The translations under genes and the position numbers were made by a program. The notes beneath the pieces are model-generated. The model made no database searches, was not told the origin of the DNA, and was given only the letters and a program-made list of their open reading frames with translations. 52,500 bases of DNA from Neocallimastix lanati (nom. inval.) (taxonomy: Eukaryota; Neocallimastigomycota; Neocallimastigomycetes; Neocallimastigales; Neocallimastigaceae): contig JACVTC010000254.1 in assembly GCA_016946835.1 (NCBI GenBank), positions 1-52,500 on the forward strand, given 5' to 3'. This document shows, one piece after another, positions 30,101 to 39,569 of the stretch. The number at the start of each line of letters is the position of its first letter. Within the stretch, counting starts at the first letter, position 1.

Positions 30101-31698
30101 TTATAATCACATTTAATAACACTTTTATCTTTATTTTCATTTTTTAAAACATAACAGAAAGCATAATTTTCAAATTTTCCTTTATTTAATTCTTTTCTTT
30201 TAATACATTTTTCTTTTTTAACTAAAGCTTTTTTCATAATAGCCTTTATATTACGTGATTTTTTACTACATAATTTATTTTTAATATCGACTAATTTTTT
30301 AACATCATTATTATCTAAACTATCTAATACATTATTATAATTATTAATAATTTCTCTAGCTAATTGTATCTTACTTCGGCGGATTTCATCTTTTTTCTTC
30401 TTTTCTTCAGTTGTTCTTCTCATAATATCTTCAGCGGTGGCACAACAATTTCTCTTGCAGTATTGGGAACTGAATCTGATATTACCTTTATCAAATTCAA
30501 TTGTTGGGCAATGCTTCTTCAACCATGGATTTCCTAAAATAACCGAAATTCCTTTTGGTAAACTATAAATGTAAAATTGAATGGTTTCGATATGTTGACC
30601 CATGACCATAGTTAATGGAATGGTTTCATAACGAATTGTTCCATTTCCGTTAAATCCGATAACGTTTTTCTCATGGCGGATTCGTTGTACTGGGATCTGG
30701 TATTTATCGGCGGTAGCTCTATCCATAATATTAAGATCTGAGCCAGTATCTAGAATTGCGGACATAATAAAACCATTTTTGTACTTAAAAACAACATTGT
30801 AAGTGTGGGCTAAACTTTTCTCACTCAATTTAATCTGTAAGATCTTTTCTCTTCTTCTAATTTTGTCCTTTTGCTTGGGACAGTTTTCCTTTAAGTGGCT
30901 TGTGCTCTTACATATAAAACACTTCTTCGGTTTGTTTGACCTCTTTGGTGAAGACTCCCTGTAATTTTGGCTACTTCGGTAATTATTTTGGTAACGACTT
31001 GATCCTAAATCCCTACGAAAAGGTCTAATTCTTCTTTGATCTATATCCATTGGGTCATTTCCGTTAACACGACGATCTTCTTCAGCATTAGCAGCTACAA
31101 CATTAATTAGTTCATTAATTCTTCTAATTCTAGGATAAATTAGTTTGGTTCTTTCTTTTTCTCTTGTTGGTAAACCCTCAATGAAAAAATGGATTTTAGC
31201 TTCGTCATTAAATGATGAATCTCTGGCTATTTTCTCGAACTGATTGCAGTATTCGGCTATTGTTCTAAATTGTTGGCTACGTATCTTGGTAAGTCGGCTG
31301 TTCGCGACATCTGAACTCGCACAGGATTTGTAACGTTGTTGCAAAGCGTCAATAAAATTCTCGTAATTTTCCAATAGTGGACTTTCTTCTTTAACTAGAT
31401 CAGCAAACCATTCAGCAGCGTTTCCCTCCAAATAACTACTTATAATATCAATCTTGAATTCGTCATCAGCAGCAGCTTCTTCGTCTAAATTGTACTTAAA
31501 ATATCGGTTGATTTGACCAAGGAAGGCTGGTAGTTCGTTTCTTCTTCCGGAGAATGCTTTTGGTTTCGGAATGAGGCGTGCCCTGGTATTGACGTTATTA
31601 CCAACCTCATTTTCTATTTCCATGGAGCTGGCTTCAGAGGCTGCGTCAAAGTCTCCCCTAGCTCCTGGATGTTGATTGTTGACATTTATGTAATTCAT
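27130..31698 (-). CDS. Gag-Pol with chromodomain, element 2 copy 2
   Basis: Encodes the same 1522-residue protein as copy 1, with no residue difference seen, including all catalytic residues of protease, reverse transcriptase and integrase and the chromodomain. It lies between LTR b and LTR c. Transcription from LTR c would stop in LTR b, so this inner copy could be expressed as a normal unit-length RNA; read-through would give multi-unit RNA. Perfect identity between neighbours points to a recent duplication or to an assembly artefact. Confidence 0.95.
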   Translation of the reverse strand: MNYINVNNQHPGARGDFDAASEASSMEIENEVGNNVNTRARLIPKPKAFSGRRNELPAFLGQINRYFKYNLDEEAAADDEFKIDIISSYLEGNAAEWFADLVKEESPLLENYENFIDALQQRYKSCASSDVANSRLTKIRSQQFRTIAEYCNQFEKIARDSSFNDEAKIHFFIEGLPTREKERTKLIYPRIRRINELINVVAANAEEDRRVNGNDPMDIDQRRIRPFRRDLGSSRYQNNYRSSQNYRESSPKRSNKPKKCFICKSTSHLKENCPKQKDKIRRREKILQIKLSEKSLAHTYNVVFKYKNGFIMSAILDTGSDLNIMDRATADKYQIPVQRIRHEKNVIGFNGNGTIRYETIPLTMVMGQHIETIQFYIYSLPKGISVILGNPWLKKHCPTIEFDKGNIRFSSQYCKRNCCATAEDIMRRTTEEKKKKDEIRRSKIQLAREIINNYNNVLDSLDNNDVKKLVDIKNKLCSKKSRNIKAIMKKALVKKEKCIKRKELNKGKFENYAFCYVLKNENKDKSVIKCDYNNESVKENKSLERIPKQYEKFKNVFDEQECNELPPHRPYDCKIRLKDDVDLFYGPLYPLTEEEREALKEYIKENLEKGFIRPSTSPAGAPILFVRKKDGSLRLCVDYRRLNENTIRDSYPLPLITELFDRLREAKYFTKLDLKSAYNLVRIREGDEYKTAFRTRYGHFEYLVMPFGLKNAPATFQHFINDVLGEYLDEFAFAYIDDILIYSETLEEHRTHVKKILKKLQESGLYAKLSKCEFEVQKTTFLGHIISDKGISMDPDKVKSILEWPVPTTVKEVQSFVGLCNYYRRFIPNFAKIAKPLHNLTRKDVKYEWTEECSVAFETLKKLFTKEPILVHADPDLPFIVETDASNFAIGAVLSQRQKYTNALHPICYYSRGLTKSEKNYPIYDKELLAVKCALQEWRHYLEGAKHQFTIYTDHKNLTFPRKPELLSQRQIRWNLFLSRFDYKIQYRPGKEGGKPDAFSRRPDYENQEIEDEKETSACLTIQEATEDLCLVAIQGNLKDELIKEIKDDEVIQELIKIKKGESTSNNKYKNKMKDFTIDEEGLLLYKGLIFVPKKMRNIIIAIHHDNPVQGHFGILKTKEIISRNFVWFKMTSDIVKYIASCKTCAQVKDDRHRPYGLLQPLPTPKRPWSSVSMDFITDLPKSRDKTVIMVVVDRLTKMAHFIPFRSIPTAQIAADVFFREVFRLHGLPEDITSDRGSQFTSEFWQRLCSLLDINHNLSSAHHPQTDGQTERVNGILEQFLRCYINKRKNNWIDILPYAEFAYNNTLHQSINQSPFFANFGFNPKFNPVIPADSRRTSTIDHVEQIRKNMQFLKKNLEKAKERYKRYADHLRLVGPKLKVGDKVWLKRPDLLPKGPSKLTNRKLGPFKIIEKTGPVSYKLELPDTIKCHNVFHISNLEPYNEREFDESSASTNTRITSIATDTEGKEPLKIVAAKVVNNKPFYFILWKGLPATECTWLSEEEISDPQLVQEFNRTNRVPSRL

Positions 31699-31835
31699 CT
31701 TATTATTATTATTTATTAAACTATAAATTAAACTATAAAGTATTACTAAATCCACTTTTTAATTATTATTTCAAAAAAAATTTTTATACTATTACTAGTC
31801 TATCCTACACAAAGGTAAACTATACTAATCTAACG

Positions 31836-31846
31836 AGTTGGAAAAT
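31836..31846 (-). other. Element 2 copy 2 primer-binding site (self-primed type)
   Basis: Same 11-nt site as in copy 1, adjacent to LTR c and complementary to 32246-32256 in that LTR. Confidence 0.72.
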
Positions 31847-32773
31847 TGTAAAATAAAATAATAGCTTAGGTCGGTGTGGACAGACTATTTTATTTTACAC
31901 AATTTATTTTATATTAACACTATAATTAATTATTAACTAAAACACTAAAACTAAAAAACTAATTTAATTTTTTGTTTCATAAAAAAAATCCTTTTATTGA
32001 TATTTCTTATTTGTTGAATTTAACTGTTCTAAAATCAACAATCACTTAACTGGGTACCGTAGGGTCCTTTACCGGAAAGCCTACTAGCAGTTAAGATTTT
32101 AAAATAAAATTTAAAATAAAATTTGTTTTATAAAAAAATAACTATTCTAATAATAGTTATAATACTAATTATTAAAATATAAAATTTATACTATTCTAAA
32201 CTATACTAAACTATACTATTTTAAAACTATACTATTTTCTATACTATTTTCCAACTATCGTTCAATAGTTGAAAATTAACTCTTTTTATATTTTTTGAAA
32301 ATTAAAATTTAAATTGAATAGATTGTAATAAACTAGCTAAAATATTATTATATATTTGTAATTACATTTAATAATAAATTACATGAATTTTTATGAGTTA
32401 TTTTAATATAAAAACTATTTAAAACTATCTAATATTTCTAAAAATAAATAAACAAAACGGCAAGTTTTTGTAAACAAACGGAAAAGGCAATTTTTCTTTG
32501 ATTATTTTAATTTAACTAATTTATGACTAATTATTTTTAATTTACAAGTTTCATGACTAATTATTTTTAATTTACAAAGTTTCATGATTCAAAGTGAGTA
32601 ATAATGATGTAAATTCTCCAAATAATTTAGTCATACATTTTTGAGAAAATTAATTAAATTAATAATTTGGAATACATTTAAATTTATATTAAAAATTTGG
32701 AAAACATTTTTATCCACAATATTTTACATTACATTACATTTAAATACGTATTCAAATTATTAAATATTTTACA
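31847..32773 (-). repeat. Element 2 LTR c (shared by copies 2 and 3)
   Basis: 927 bp, identical in sequence and spacing to the other LTRs of the array. Confidence 0.97.
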
Positions 32774-32806
32774 TGCCCCTCTGTTTAAGTCGAGCCCCTG
32801 AGCGAC

Positions 32807-35800
32807 TTATAATCTCGAAGGAACTCTATTAGTTCTATTGAACTCTTGAACTAATTGAGGATCGGAGATTTCTTCTTCAGACAACCAAGTACATTCAGTA
32901 GCTGGAAGTCCTTTCCATAATATAAAGTAAAAAGGTTTATTGTTAACAACTTTAGCGGCAACAATCTTCAAAGGTTCCTTTCCTTCAGTATCAGTAGCGA
33001 TCGAAGTAATTCGAGTATTAGTACTTGCACTTGATTCATCAAATTCTCTTTCATTGTAAGGTTCTAGGTTTGAAATATGGAAAACATTATGACATTTAAT
33101 AGTATCAGGCAATTCTAATTTATAAGAAACAGGGCCTGTTTTTTCAATAATTTTAAAAGGACCGAGTTTTCTGTTAGTCAATTTAGAAGGACCTTTTGGA
33201 AGTAAGTCTGGACGCTTTAACCAAACTTTATCACCTACTTTTAATTTTGGTCCTACAAGTCTTAAGTGATCTGCATATCTCTTATATCTTTCCTTAGCTT
33301 TTTCTAAATTTTTCTTGAGGAATTGCATGTTTTTCCTTATTTGTTCAACATGGTCAATGGTACTTGTTCTTCTGCTATCAGCAGGTATAACTGGGTTAAA
33401 CTTAGGATTAAAACCAAAATTAGCAAAAAATGGGCTTTGATTAATTGATTGATGTAACGTGTTGTTATAAGCAAATTCAGCATAAGGTAAAATATCTATC
33501 CAATTATTTTTTCTTTTGTTGATATAACATCTTAAGAATTGTTCTAAGATTCCATTTACTCTTTCAGTTTGTCCATCGGTTTGGGGGTGATGTGCACTTG
33601 ATAAGTTATGATTAATATCTAATAAACTACAAAGTCTTTGCCAGAATTCAGAGGTGAATTGAGATCCTCTATCAGAAGTAATATCTTCTGGTAATCCGTG
33701 TAGACGAAAAACTTCTCTAAAAAATACATCAGCAGCGATTTGAGCAGTAGGTATACTTCTAAATGGAATAAAGTGAGCCATCTTTGTTAATCTATCAACT
33801 ACGACCATTATAACTGTTTTGTCTCTTGACTTAGGTAAATCAGTTATAAAATCCATTGAGACTGAGGACCATGGTCTTTTTGGAGTAGGAAGAGGTTGAA
33901 GTAATCCATAAGGACGGTGGCGATCATCTTTTACTTGAGCACATGTTTTGCATGATGCGATATATTTAACAATATCGGAAGTCATCTTAAACCAAACAAA
34001 ATTTCTACTTATAATTTCTTTGGTTTTGAGAATACCAAAATGACCTTGAACTGGATTATCATGATGAATAGCAATGATAATATTTCTCATCTTCTTTGGA
34101 ACGAAAATTAAACCTTTATATAATAATAAACCTTCTTCGTCAATAGTAAAGTCTTTCATTTTATTTTTATATTTATTATTAGAAGTAGATTCTCCTTTTT
34201 TGATCTTGATTAATTCTTGTATGACTTCATCATCTTTAATTTCTTTTATCAATTCATCTTTTAAGTTCCCTTGAATTGCAACTAAACATAAATCTTCTGT
34301 AGCTTCTTGTATTGTAAGACAAGCTGAAGTTTCTTTTTCATCTTCTATTTCTTGATTTTCATAATCTGGTCTTCTCGAAAAAGCATCTGGTTTTCCACCT
34401 TCTTTTCCTGGTCTATATTGTATTTTGTAATCAAATCGAGATAAGAATAAGTTCCATCTTATTTGACGTTGAGATAACAACTCAGGTTTACGTGGAAAAG
34501 TTAAATTTTTATGATCGGTATAAATTGTAAATTGATGCTTAGCCCCTTCTAAGTAATGTCTCCATTCTTGTAACGCACACTTGACAGCTAATAATTCCTT
34601 GTCATATATTGGATAATTCTTTTCAGATTTTGTTAAACCTCTTGAATAATAACAAATTGGATGTAATGCGTTTGTATATTTTTGTCTTTGAGATAACACA
34701 GCACCGATTGCAAAGTTACTAGCATCTGTTTCTACTATAAATGGTAAATCCGGATCTGCATGAACAAGTATTGGTTCTTTTGTAAAGAGTTTCTTTAAAG
34801 TTTCGAATGCGACAGAACATTCTTCAGTCCATTCATATTTAACATCTTTTCTTGTTAAGTTGTGTAACGGCTTAGCAATTTTAGCAAAGTTTGGGATGAA
34901 TCTTCTGTAATAATTACATAAGCCTACGAAAGATTGTACTTCCTTCACGGTAGTTGGTACTGGCCATTCTAAAATCGATTTAACTTTGTCTGGATCCATA
35001 GAAATTCCTTTATCCGAAATAATATGTCCTAAAAAAGTTGTTTTTTGAACTTCAAATTCACATTTACTTAATTTTGCATAAAGACCACTTTCTTGTAATT
35101 TCTTAAGTATTTTCTTAACATGTGTACGGTGTTCTTCTAATGTCTCAGAATAAATAAGTATATCATCGATATAGGCAAAAGCAAATTCATCTAAGTATTC
35201 TCCTAAAACGTCATTAATAAAGTGTTGGAAAGTTGCTGGAGCATTCTTCAAACCAAATGGCATAACAAGATATTCGAAATGACCATATCTTGTTCGAAAT
35301 GCTGTTTTATATTCATCACCTTCACGTATTCTTACCAGGTTATAAGCTGATTTTAAATCTAACTTAGTAAAATACTTAGCTTCTCTCAATCTGTCAAAAA
35401 GCTCGGTGATTAAAGGGAGTGGATAGGAATCCCTTATAGTATTTTCATTAAGTCTTCGATAATCGACACAAAGTCTTAAACTTCCATCCTTTTTTCTAAC
35501 GAATAGAATTGGAGCACCAGCAGGAGATGTTGAAGGTCTAATGAAGCCTTTTTCTAAATTTTCTTTGATATATTCTTTTAAAGCTTCACGTTCTTCTTCC
35601 GTTAATGGATATAATGGTCCATAAAATAAGTCTACATCATCCTTTAATCTAATTTTACAGTCGTATGGACGATGTGGTGGTAATTCGTTACACTCTTGTT
35701 CATCAAACACATTTTTAAATTTCTCATATTGTTTTGGTATTCTTTCCAAACTTTTATTTTCTTTAACACTTTCATTATTATAATCACATTTAATAACACT

Positions 35801-37375
35801 TTTATCTTTATTTTCATTTTTTAAAACATAACAGAAAGCATAATTTTCAAATTTTCCTTTATTTAATTCTTTTCTTTTAATACATTTTTCTTTTTTAACT
35901 AAAGCTTTTTTCATAATAGCCTTTATATTACGTGATTTTTTACTACATAATTTATTTTTAATATCGACTAATTTTTTAACATCATTATTATCTAAACTAT
36001 CTAATACATTATTATAATTATTAATAATTTCTCTAGCTAATTGTATCTTACTTCGGCGGATTTCATCTTTTTTCTTCTTTTCTTCAGTTGTTCTTCTCAT
36101 AATATCTTCAGCGGTGGCACAACAATTTCTCTTGCAGTATTGGGAACTGAATCTGATATTACCTTTATCAAATTCAATTGTTGGGCAATGCTTCTTCAAC
36201 CATGGATTTCCTAAAATAACCGAAATTCCTTTTGGTAAACTATAAATGTAAAATTGAATGGTTTCGATATGTTGACCCATGACCATAGTTAATGGAATGG
36301 TTTCATAACGAATTGTTCCATTTCCGTTAAATCCGATAACGTTTTTCTCATGGCGGATTCGTTGTACTGGGATCTGGTATTTATCGGCGGTAGCTCTATC
36401 CATAATATTAAGATCTGAGCCAGTATCTAGAATTGCGGACATAATAAAACCATTTTTGTACTTAAAAACAACATTGTAAGTGTGGGCTAAACTTTTCTCA
36501 CTCAATTTAATCTGTAAGATCTTTTCTCTTCTTCTAATTTTGTCCTTTTGCTTGGGACAGTTTTCCTTTAAGTGGCTTGTGCTCTTACATATAAAACACT
36601 TCTTCGGTTTGTTTGACCTCTTTGGTGAAGACTCCCTGTAATTTTGGCTACTTCGGTAATTATTTTGGTAACGACTTGATCCTAAATCCCTACGAAAAGG
36701 TCTAATTCTTCTTTGATCTATATCCATTGGGTCATTTCCGTTAACACGACGATCTTCTTCAGCATTAGCAGCTACAACATTAATTAGTTCATTAATTCTT
36801 CTAATTCTAGGATAAATTAGTTTGGTTCTTTCTTTTTCTCTTGTTGGTAAACCCTCAATGAAAAAATGGATTTTAGCTTCGTCATTAAATGATGAATCTC
36901 TGGCTATTTTCTCGAACTGATTGCAGTATTCGGCTATTGTTCTAAATTGTTGGCTACGTATCTTGGTAAGTCGGCTGTTCGCGACATCTGAACTCGCACA
37001 GGATTTGTAACGTTGTTGCAAAGCGTCAATAAAATTCTCGTAATTTTCCAATAGTGGACTTTCTTCTTTAACTAGATCAGCAAACCATTCAGCAGCGTTT
37101 CCCTCCAAATAACTACTTATAATATCAATCTTGAATTCGTCATCAGCAGCAGCTTCTTCGTCTAAATTGTACTTAAAATATCGGTTGATTTGACCAAGGA
37201 AGGCTGGTAGTTCGTTTCTTCTTCCGGAGAATGCTTTTGGTTTCGGAATGAGGCGTGCCCTGGTATTGACGTTATTACCAACCTCATTTTCTATTTCCAT
37301 GGAGCTGGCTTCAGAGGCTGCGTCAAAGTCTCCCCTAGCTCCTGGATGTTGATTGTTGACATTTATGTAATTCAT
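32807..37375 (-). CDS. Gag-Pol with chromodomain, element 2 copy 3
   Basis: Third identical 1522-residue frame, nearest the outer 5' LTR and the tRNA locus. It has the same domain order: gag, CCHC knuckle, protease, reverse transcriptase, RNase H, integrase, chromodomain. About 560 nt separate the predicted start of transcription from the ATG, most of it LTR sequence with predicted stems, so the leader is far shorter and differently built than those of elements 1 and 3. Confidence 0.95.
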   Translation of the reverse strand: MNYINVNNQHPGARGDFDAASEASSMEIENEVGNNVNTRARLIPKPKAFSGRRNELPAFLGQINRYFKYNLDEEAAADDEFKIDIISSYLEGNAAEWFADLVKEESPLLENYENFIDALQQRYKSCASSDVANSRLTKIRSQQFRTIAEYCNQFEKIARDSSFNDEAKIHFFIEGLPTREKERTKLIYPRIRRINELINVVAANAEEDRRVNGNDPMDIDQRRIRPFRRDLGSSRYQNNYRSSQNYRESSPKRSNKPKKCFICKSTSHLKENCPKQKDKIRRREKILQIKLSEKSLAHTYNVVFKYKNGFIMSAILDTGSDLNIMDRATADKYQIPVQRIRHEKNVIGFNGNGTIRYETIPLTMVMGQHIETIQFYIYSLPKGISVILGNPWLKKHCPTIEFDKGNIRFSSQYCKRNCCATAEDIMRRTTEEKKKKDEIRRSKIQLAREIINNYNNVLDSLDNNDVKKLVDIKNKLCSKKSRNIKAIMKKALVKKEKCIKRKELNKGKFENYAFCYVLKNENKDKSVIKCDYNNESVKENKSLERIPKQYEKFKNVFDEQECNELPPHRPYDCKIRLKDDVDLFYGPLYPLTEEEREALKEYIKENLEKGFIRPSTSPAGAPILFVRKKDGSLRLCVDYRRLNENTIRDSYPLPLITELFDRLREAKYFTKLDLKSAYNLVRIREGDEYKTAFRTRYGHFEYLVMPFGLKNAPATFQHFINDVLGEYLDEFAFAYIDDILIYSETLEEHRTHVKKILKKLQESGLYAKLSKCEFEVQKTTFLGHIISDKGISMDPDKVKSILEWPVPTTVKEVQSFVGLCNYYRRFIPNFAKIAKPLHNLTRKDVKYEWTEECSVAFETLKKLFTKEPILVHADPDLPFIVETDASNFAIGAVLSQRQKYTNALHPICYYSRGLTKSEKNYPIYDKELLAVKCALQEWRHYLEGAKHQFTIYTDHKNLTFPRKPELLSQRQIRWNLFLSRFDYKIQYRPGKEGGKPDAFSRRPDYENQEIEDEKETSACLTIQEATEDLCLVAIQGNLKDELIKEIKDDEVIQELIKIKKGESTSNNKYKNKMKDFTIDEEGLLLYKGLIFVPKKMRNIIIAIHHDNPVQGHFGILKTKEIISRNFVWFKMTSDIVKYIASCKTCAQVKDDRHRPYGLLQPLPTPKRPWSSVSMDFITDLPKSRDKTVIMVVVDRLTKMAHFIPFRSIPTAQIAADVFFREVFRLHGLPEDITSDRGSQFTSEFWQRLCSLLDINHNLSSAHHPQTDGQTERVNGILEQFLRCYINKRKNNWIDILPYAEFAYNNTLHQSINQSPFFANFGFNPKFNPVIPADSRRTSTIDHVEQIRKNMQFLKKNLEKAKERYKRYADHLRLVGPKLKVGDKVWLKRPDLLPKGPSKLTNRKLGPFKIIEKTGPVSYKLELPDTIKCHNVFHISNLEPYNEREFDESSASTNTRITSIATDTEGKEPLKIVAAKVVNNKPFYFILWKGLPATECTWLSEEEISDPQLVQEFNRTNRVPSRL

Positions 37376-37512
37376 CTTATTATTATTATTTATTAAACTA
37401 TAAATTAAACTATAAAGTATTACTAAATCCACTTTTTAATTATTATTTCAAAAAAAATTTTTATACTATTACTAGTCTATCCTACACAAAGGTAAACTAT
37501 ACTAATCTAACG

Positions 37513-37523
37513 AGTTGGAAAAT
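37513..37523 (-). other. Element 2 copy 3 primer-binding site (self-primed type)
   Basis: Same 11-nt site adjacent to LTR d, complementary to 37923-37933 of that LTR. Confidence 0.72.
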
Positions 37524-38450
37524 TGTAAAATAAAATAATAGCTTAGGTCGGTGTGGACAGACTATTTTATTTTACACAATTTATTTTATATTAACACTAT
37601 AATTAATTATTAACTAAAACACTAAAACTAAAAAACTAATTTAATTTTTTGTTTCATAAAAAAAATCCTTTTATTGATATTTCTTATTTGTTGAATTTAA
37701 CTGTTCTAAAATCAACAATCACTTAACTGGGTACCGTAGGGTCCTTTACCGGAAAGCCTACTAGCAGTTAAGATTTTAAAATAAAATTTAAAATAAAATT
37801 TGTTTTATAAAAAAATAACTATTCTAATAATAGTTATAATACTAATTATTAAAATATAAAATTTATACTATTCTAAACTATACTAAACTATACTATTTTA
37901 AAACTATACTATTTTCTATACTATTTTCCAACTATCGTTCAATAGTTGAAAATTAACTCTTTTTATATTTTTTGAAAATTAAAATTTAAATTGAATAGAT
38001 TGTAATAAACTAGCTAAAATATTATTATATATTTGTAATTACATTTAATAATAAATTACATGAATTTTTATGAGTTATTTTAATATAAAAACTATTTAAA
38101 ACTATCTAATATTTCTAAAAATAAATAAACAAAACGGCAAGTTTTTGTAAACAAACGGAAAAGGCAATTTTTCTTTGATTATTTTAATTTAACTAATTTA
38201 TGACTAATTATTTTTAATTTACAAGTTTCATGACTAATTATTTTTAATTTACAAAGTTTCATGATTCAAAGTGAGTAATAATGATGTAAATTCTCCAAAT
38301 AATTTAGTCATACATTTTTGAGAAAATTAATTAAATTAATAATTTGGAATACATTTAAATTTATATTAAAAATTTGGAAAACATTTTTATCCACAATATT
38401 TTACATTACATTACATTTAAATACGTATTCAAATTATTAAATATTTTACA
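37524..38450 (-). repeat. Element 2 LTR d (outer 5' LTR of the array)
   Basis: The 927-bp LTR that drives copy 3. Its right edge meets the taatt target duplication (38451-38455). Confidence 0.97.
37923..37967 (-). promoter_or_regulatory. Element 2 TATA box and predicted start/self-primer (outer LTR)
   Basis: On the minus strand TATAAAAA starts at 37967. The self-primer AGTTGGAAAAT starts at 37933, 34 bp downstream. The primer is the 3' arm of an imperfect palindrome (ATTTTCAACTAT/ATAGTTGGAAAAT, one extra G). The same arrangement repeats 5677 bp apart in the other three LTRs. Confidence 0.7.
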
Positions 38451-38479
38451 TAATTAAATTATTACAAAAAAATGTAGAA

Positions 38480-38518
38480 GCTCGCGTAGCCTAATCGGAT
38501 AGGGCGTCAGACTTATAA
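38480..38518 (+). pseudogene. tRNA 5' half, Ile(TAT)-like
   Basis: GCTCGCG, TA, a D arm (GCCT/GGGC) with a perfect A-box (TAGCCTAATCGG), an anticodon stem 5' arm TCAGA and loop CTTATAA. No TCTGA arm, T arm or matching acceptor follows before the tRNA-Leu gene. It stops at the place where tRNA introns begin, but no 3' exon is found, so it is probably a truncated gene. Two copies of 'ataagagaataaaaatata' follow. A fungal tRNA-Ile(UAU) with a long intron was considered. Confidence 0.65.
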
Positions 38519-38583
38519 GAGAATAAAAATATATAAGAGAATAAAAATATAATCATGATACAAACCTTTTATATTAAATATAG

Positions 38584-38594
38584 AAAAAGAAAAA
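38584..38594 (-). terminator. Pol III terminator of tRNA-Leu
   Basis: On the minus strand TTTTT C TTTTT directly follows the discriminator base of tRNA-Leu. Confidence 0.8.
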
Positions 38595-38677
38595 TGCCGG
38601 AAGCGAGATTCGAACTCGCGCTTCTTTCGAAACCGCATCTTGAGTGCGGCGCCTTAGACCAACTCGGCCATCCCGGC
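38595..38677 (-). tRNA. tRNA-Leu (CAA anticodon)
   Basis: An 83-nt type II tRNA. The acceptor is GCCGGGA/TTCCGGC with one G:U pair. The anticodon stem is CCGCA/TGCGG with loop CTCAAGA (anticodon CAA). It has a long variable arm (from TTTCGAAAGAAGC) and a T loop TTCGAAT. No intron, no encoded CCA, discriminator A. Element 3 begins 16 bp upstream of its mature 5' end, which is about where Pol III starts. Confidence 0.96.
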
Positions 38678-38692
38678 TTCTTGTTACGAAAA

Positions 38693-39179
38693 TGATAAGA
38701 ATGTACTAAATAATGCATTCTTAATTAAATCTACGATTTATTTCTAATACATTATGTGTACATTATTATTTTTGTACTTTAATAAATTTTTAAATTCAAA
38801 GATTAAAAATTAGATCAAAAATTATATTAAACTTTATAATTTTTATATTAAATCTTATATTAATAGTAATATTTTTATATATTTAAAACTTATATTAACA
38901 ATATTAATAATAAATCTTATTTTTTTATTTTTATATTAATAATGAAAATTTGTATTAATAATATTTTTATATATTGATAATTAAAAATTTATATATTATA
39001 TTTTAACTTTTATTATAAAATTTTATATCGAAATGTTTTATTTTATATTGAAAAATATTTTATTTTATTAAAAACCTTTATATTAGAATAGTATTTTTAT
39101 TTTTATTTGAATATTTTAACAGATTGTAATAAAAATTTTAGCCAATTAAATAAATTCTTATTAGTAATATTTTAGATAG

Positions 39180-39224
<45 letters not shown>

Positions 39225-39563
39225 TATTAATATTATAAATGTATTTTATTTATATTGTTATAATTAAATTTTATATAATTGATTATAAAAATCAATTTAA
39301 ATTTAATAGTTTTTATATATAAAAAGAAAAATAATAATAAAATGTAATTTAGTGGCAAGAACAACTTTTATGCCTTGAAAAAAAAGTATAAATAGTTGTA
39401 AATTTTGCTACTAATTTTTAAATATCATCAAATAAAATAAAATAAAATAAAATAAAATAAAATAAAATAAAATAAAATAAATTTATAAATAAAAATAATA
39501 AATAAAAAAAATAAAATTTGTGTTTCTTACTTTATTTTTATTTAATTCTCTAAAACCTTAACA
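38693..39563 (+). repeat. Element 3 5' LTR
   Basis: TGATAAGAATG...CCTTAACA, repeated at 45998-46866. It contains a poly(A) run (39185-39220) and an AAAAT microsatellite (39430-39481). A long hairpin runs from TTAGTGGCAA to TTGCTACTAA (one G:U pair) around ACAACTTTTAT/ATAAATAGTTGT, which includes the TATA box. Confidence 0.96.
39387..39393 (+). promoter_or_regulatory. Element 3 TATA box
   Basis: TATAAAT in the 5' LTR, 170 bp before the LTR end. The 3' LTR has the same box at 46690. It lies in one arm of the long inverted repeat of this LTR. Confidence 0.65.
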
Positions 39564-39569
39564 TTTATA

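Larger units (their letters stand above)
20493..38450 (-). mobile_element. Element 2: tandem array of three chromoviruses sharing LTRs
   Basis: Three 5677-bp units plus a fourth LTR (17,958 bp) in the order LTR-int-LTR-int-LTR-int-LTR. The whole block is flanked by one 5-bp duplication, taatt (20488-20492 and 38451-38455). No such repeat occurs between units. The three units look identical in every line compared, and all three frames are intact. Each unit is a Ty3/gypsy chromovirus with a C-terminal chromodomain and Tf1-like self-priming. The array probably arose by unequal exchange between LTRs, by recombination of a circular or linear cDNA into a resident copy, or by insertion of a concatemer. 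An assembly error is also possible. The 5' end (right side) lies 29 bp before a tRNA fragment. Confidence 0.92.
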
